A stretch of 22,281 nt of DNA from Bacteroidales bacterium UBA4230 (GTDB taxonomy: Bacteria; Bacteroidota; Bacteroidia; Bacteroidales; UBA932): contig DGXO01000074.1 of assembly GCA_002395605.1 (NCBI GenBank), forward strand, positions 8,137 to 30,417, written 5' to 3'. Shown here one piece after another: positions 21,097 to 22,281 of this stretch. The notes beneath the pieces were generated by a model. That model searched no databases, was not told the origin of the DNA, and saw nothing but the letters and a program-made list of their open reading frames with translations. A program made the position numbers and the translations under genes. Within the stretch, counting starts at the first letter, position 1, and each line of letters opens with the position of its first letter.

Positions 21097-22281
21097 ATGG
21101 AAGAGCGTAAACTTAATTTCATTGAAGAGATAATAGAAAAGGATCTCGCAGAGGGAAAGGTAGATTCCATCATCACACGTTTCCCCCCGGAGCCCAACGG
21201 GTACCTTCACCTTGGTCATGCAAAGAGCATTTGCCTTAACTTCGGCCTAGCCCAGAAGTACGGCGGCAAAACCAATCTCCGCTACGACGACACCAACCCT
21301 ACAAAGGAAGACACCGAGTACGTGGATTCCATCAAGGAAGACATCAAATGGCTTGGTTTCCAGTGGGACAAGGAGCTTTATGCGTCGGATTACTTTGACC
21401 AGCTTTATGAGTGGGCCGAAGAACTTATCCAGCGCGGCCTTGCGTATGTAGACGACCAGACTCAGGATGAGATAAGGGAAAACCGCGGTACCGTAGACAA
21501 GCCCGGCACCCCCAGCCCCTGGAGAGACCGTTCCGTGGAAGAGAACCTGAGGCTGTTCCGTGAAATGAAGGCCGGCAAGTATGCCGAAGGCGAAAAGGTG
21601 CTCCGCGCAAAGATAGACATGGCCCATCCCAACATGATGTTCCGTGACCCTCTCCTTTACCGCATCAAGTTTGCGCATCATCACCGTACCGGCGACAAGT
21701 GGTGCATCTACCCCATGTACGACTTCACCCACGGTCAGTGCGACTCCATCGAGCACATCACCCATAGCATCTGCACCCTGGAATTCGATGTCCACAGGCC
21801 CCTCTACGACTGGTTCATCCAGACCCTGGGCATTTATCCCAGCCATCAGTATGAGTTCGCACGCCTTAACCTCACATACACCCTCATGAGCAAGCGCAAG
21901 CTTCTTGAGCTGGTCCAGAAAGGCCTTGTGAGCGGCTGGGACGACCCCCGTATGCCCACCCTTTGCGGTGTGCGGCGCCGCGGCTATACCGCAAAAGCCC
22001 TTAGGATGTTCTGCGACAAAATCGGCGTATCCAAGCGTGACCAGCTTATGGACATCCAGCTTCTGGAGTGGTGCGTAAGGCAGGACCTCAATGAGCGCAG
22101 CAACCGCTACATGGTGGTCCAGGATCCCATTAAGCTCACCATCACCAACTGGCCGGAGGGCAAGGTGGAGTGGTTTGACTGCCCCCTCAACCCCGCAGAT
22201 CCAGAAGGTGCAAAGCGCAAGGTTCCCTTCACCGGAAATCTCCTCATAGACCGCGCAGATTTCATGGAGGACGCCCCCAAG
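21097..22281 (+). CDS. glnS: Glutaminyl-tRNA synthetase, N-terminal part (3' end outside window)
   Basis: A class I aminoacyl-tRNA synthetase charging tRNA-Gln with glutamine. The first 395 residues are visible, up to the window end, still in frame. The ATP-binding HIGH motif is HLGH (38-41) in PPEPNGYLHLGHAKS, and the KMSKS equivalent is LMSKRKL (263-269). The sequence TRFPPEPNG, the tRNA-binding residues in IYPMYDFTHGQCDSIEHITHS and the split between glutamine- and glutamate-specific enzymes favour GlnRS; the known GluRS form differs at these positions. The C-terminal anticodon-binding beta-barrels begin near residue 340 and are cut off. The start is fixed by the stop-free frame and by the TAnnTTTG box 17 bases upstream. 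No Shine-Dalgarno is present. Confidence 0.95.
   Translation, partial: MEERKLNFIEEIIEKDLAEGKVDSIITRFPPEPNGYLHLGHAKSICLNFGLAQKYGGKTNLRYDDTNPTKEDTEYVDSIKEDIKWLGFQWDKELYASDYFDQLYEWAEELIQRGLAYVDDQTQDEIRENRGTVDKPGTPSPWRDRSVEENLRLFREMKAGKYAEGEKVLRAKIDMAHPNMMFRDPLLYRIKFAHHHRTGDKWCIYPMYDFTHGQCDSIEHITHSICTLEFDVHRPLYDWFIQTLGIYPSHQYEFARLNLTYTLMSKRKLLELVQKGLVSGWDDPRMPTLCGVRRRGYTAKALRMFCDKIGVSKRDQLMDIQLLEWCVRQDLNERSNRYMVVQDPIKLTITNWPEGKVEWFDCPLNPADPEGAKRKVPFTGNLLIDRADFMEDAPK

Noticed and set aside
1..22281. tRNA, rRNA, prophage, transposase, restriction-modification or other defence genes
   Set aside because: Read through both strands and found no sequence or protein matching these.

Overview
This window is chromosomal DNA from a member of the Bacteroidota, most likely order Bacteroidales. 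It contains a Bacteroidota-type serine palmitoyltransferase, a PCMD-domain (PF13201) secreted protein, a DUF5020 outer-membrane barrel and a long SecA (1104 aa). Most promoters fit the Bacteroidota form TTTG-N18-20-TAnnTTTG, and most genes have no Shine-Dalgarno sequence. The sequence is moderately GC-rich with strong preference for C/G in third positions. There is no tRNA, rRNA, CRISPR array, transposase or phage gene. Nearly all of the window is coding; no gene-free stretch exceeds about 210 bases.

Layout. (1) 3-299 is the 3' end of an unidentified + strand gene that overlaps, tail to tail, a minus-strand pair: recF and a DUF721/DciA-like gene. (2) Divergent from recF, a dense + strand array (1823-8347) holds a membrane-anchored TPR protein, a YebC-family protein, an esterase lipoprotein, a PCMD protein, a GT4 glycosyltransferase, a two-fold duplicated DUF1538 membrane protein and two PII-like proteins. 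Gaps between these genes are 0-11 bases or they overlap. The array ends at a bidirectional terminator. (3) 8418-11967 (minus) is a nucleobase-uptake operon: UraA-type permease, DUF5020 outer-membrane channel candidate and AzgA-type purine permease. It has a clear promoter and a foldable leader. (4) secA (12124-15438, minus) stands alone with its own promoter and a terminator that contains its stop codon. (5) 15582-19592 (minus) is a four-gene glycan operon with overlapping genes: Wzx-like flippase, DUF616 glycosyltransferase-like protein and two GT2 transferases. (6) 19798-20991 (minus) is spt, the first step of sphingolipid synthesis, divergent from glnS (21097 onward, cut by the window end).

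How the genes fit together. The DUF1538-PII-PII block looks like a transporter or channel with its own pair of nucleotide-sensing or metabolite-sensing regulators; this is the least characterised and most interesting system here. The uracil/purine block covers both membranes of a Gram-negative cell. The glycan operon, spt, the GT4 gene and the two exported proteins all concern the cell envelope.

Non-coding structures worth noting are a 112-base imperfect palindrome with two 50-base arms (19688-19799), two tandem 52-base repeat units at the end of a GT2 gene (15538-15641), a leader hairpin in front of uraA, and a pair of DnaA-box-like 11-mers between uraA and secA.
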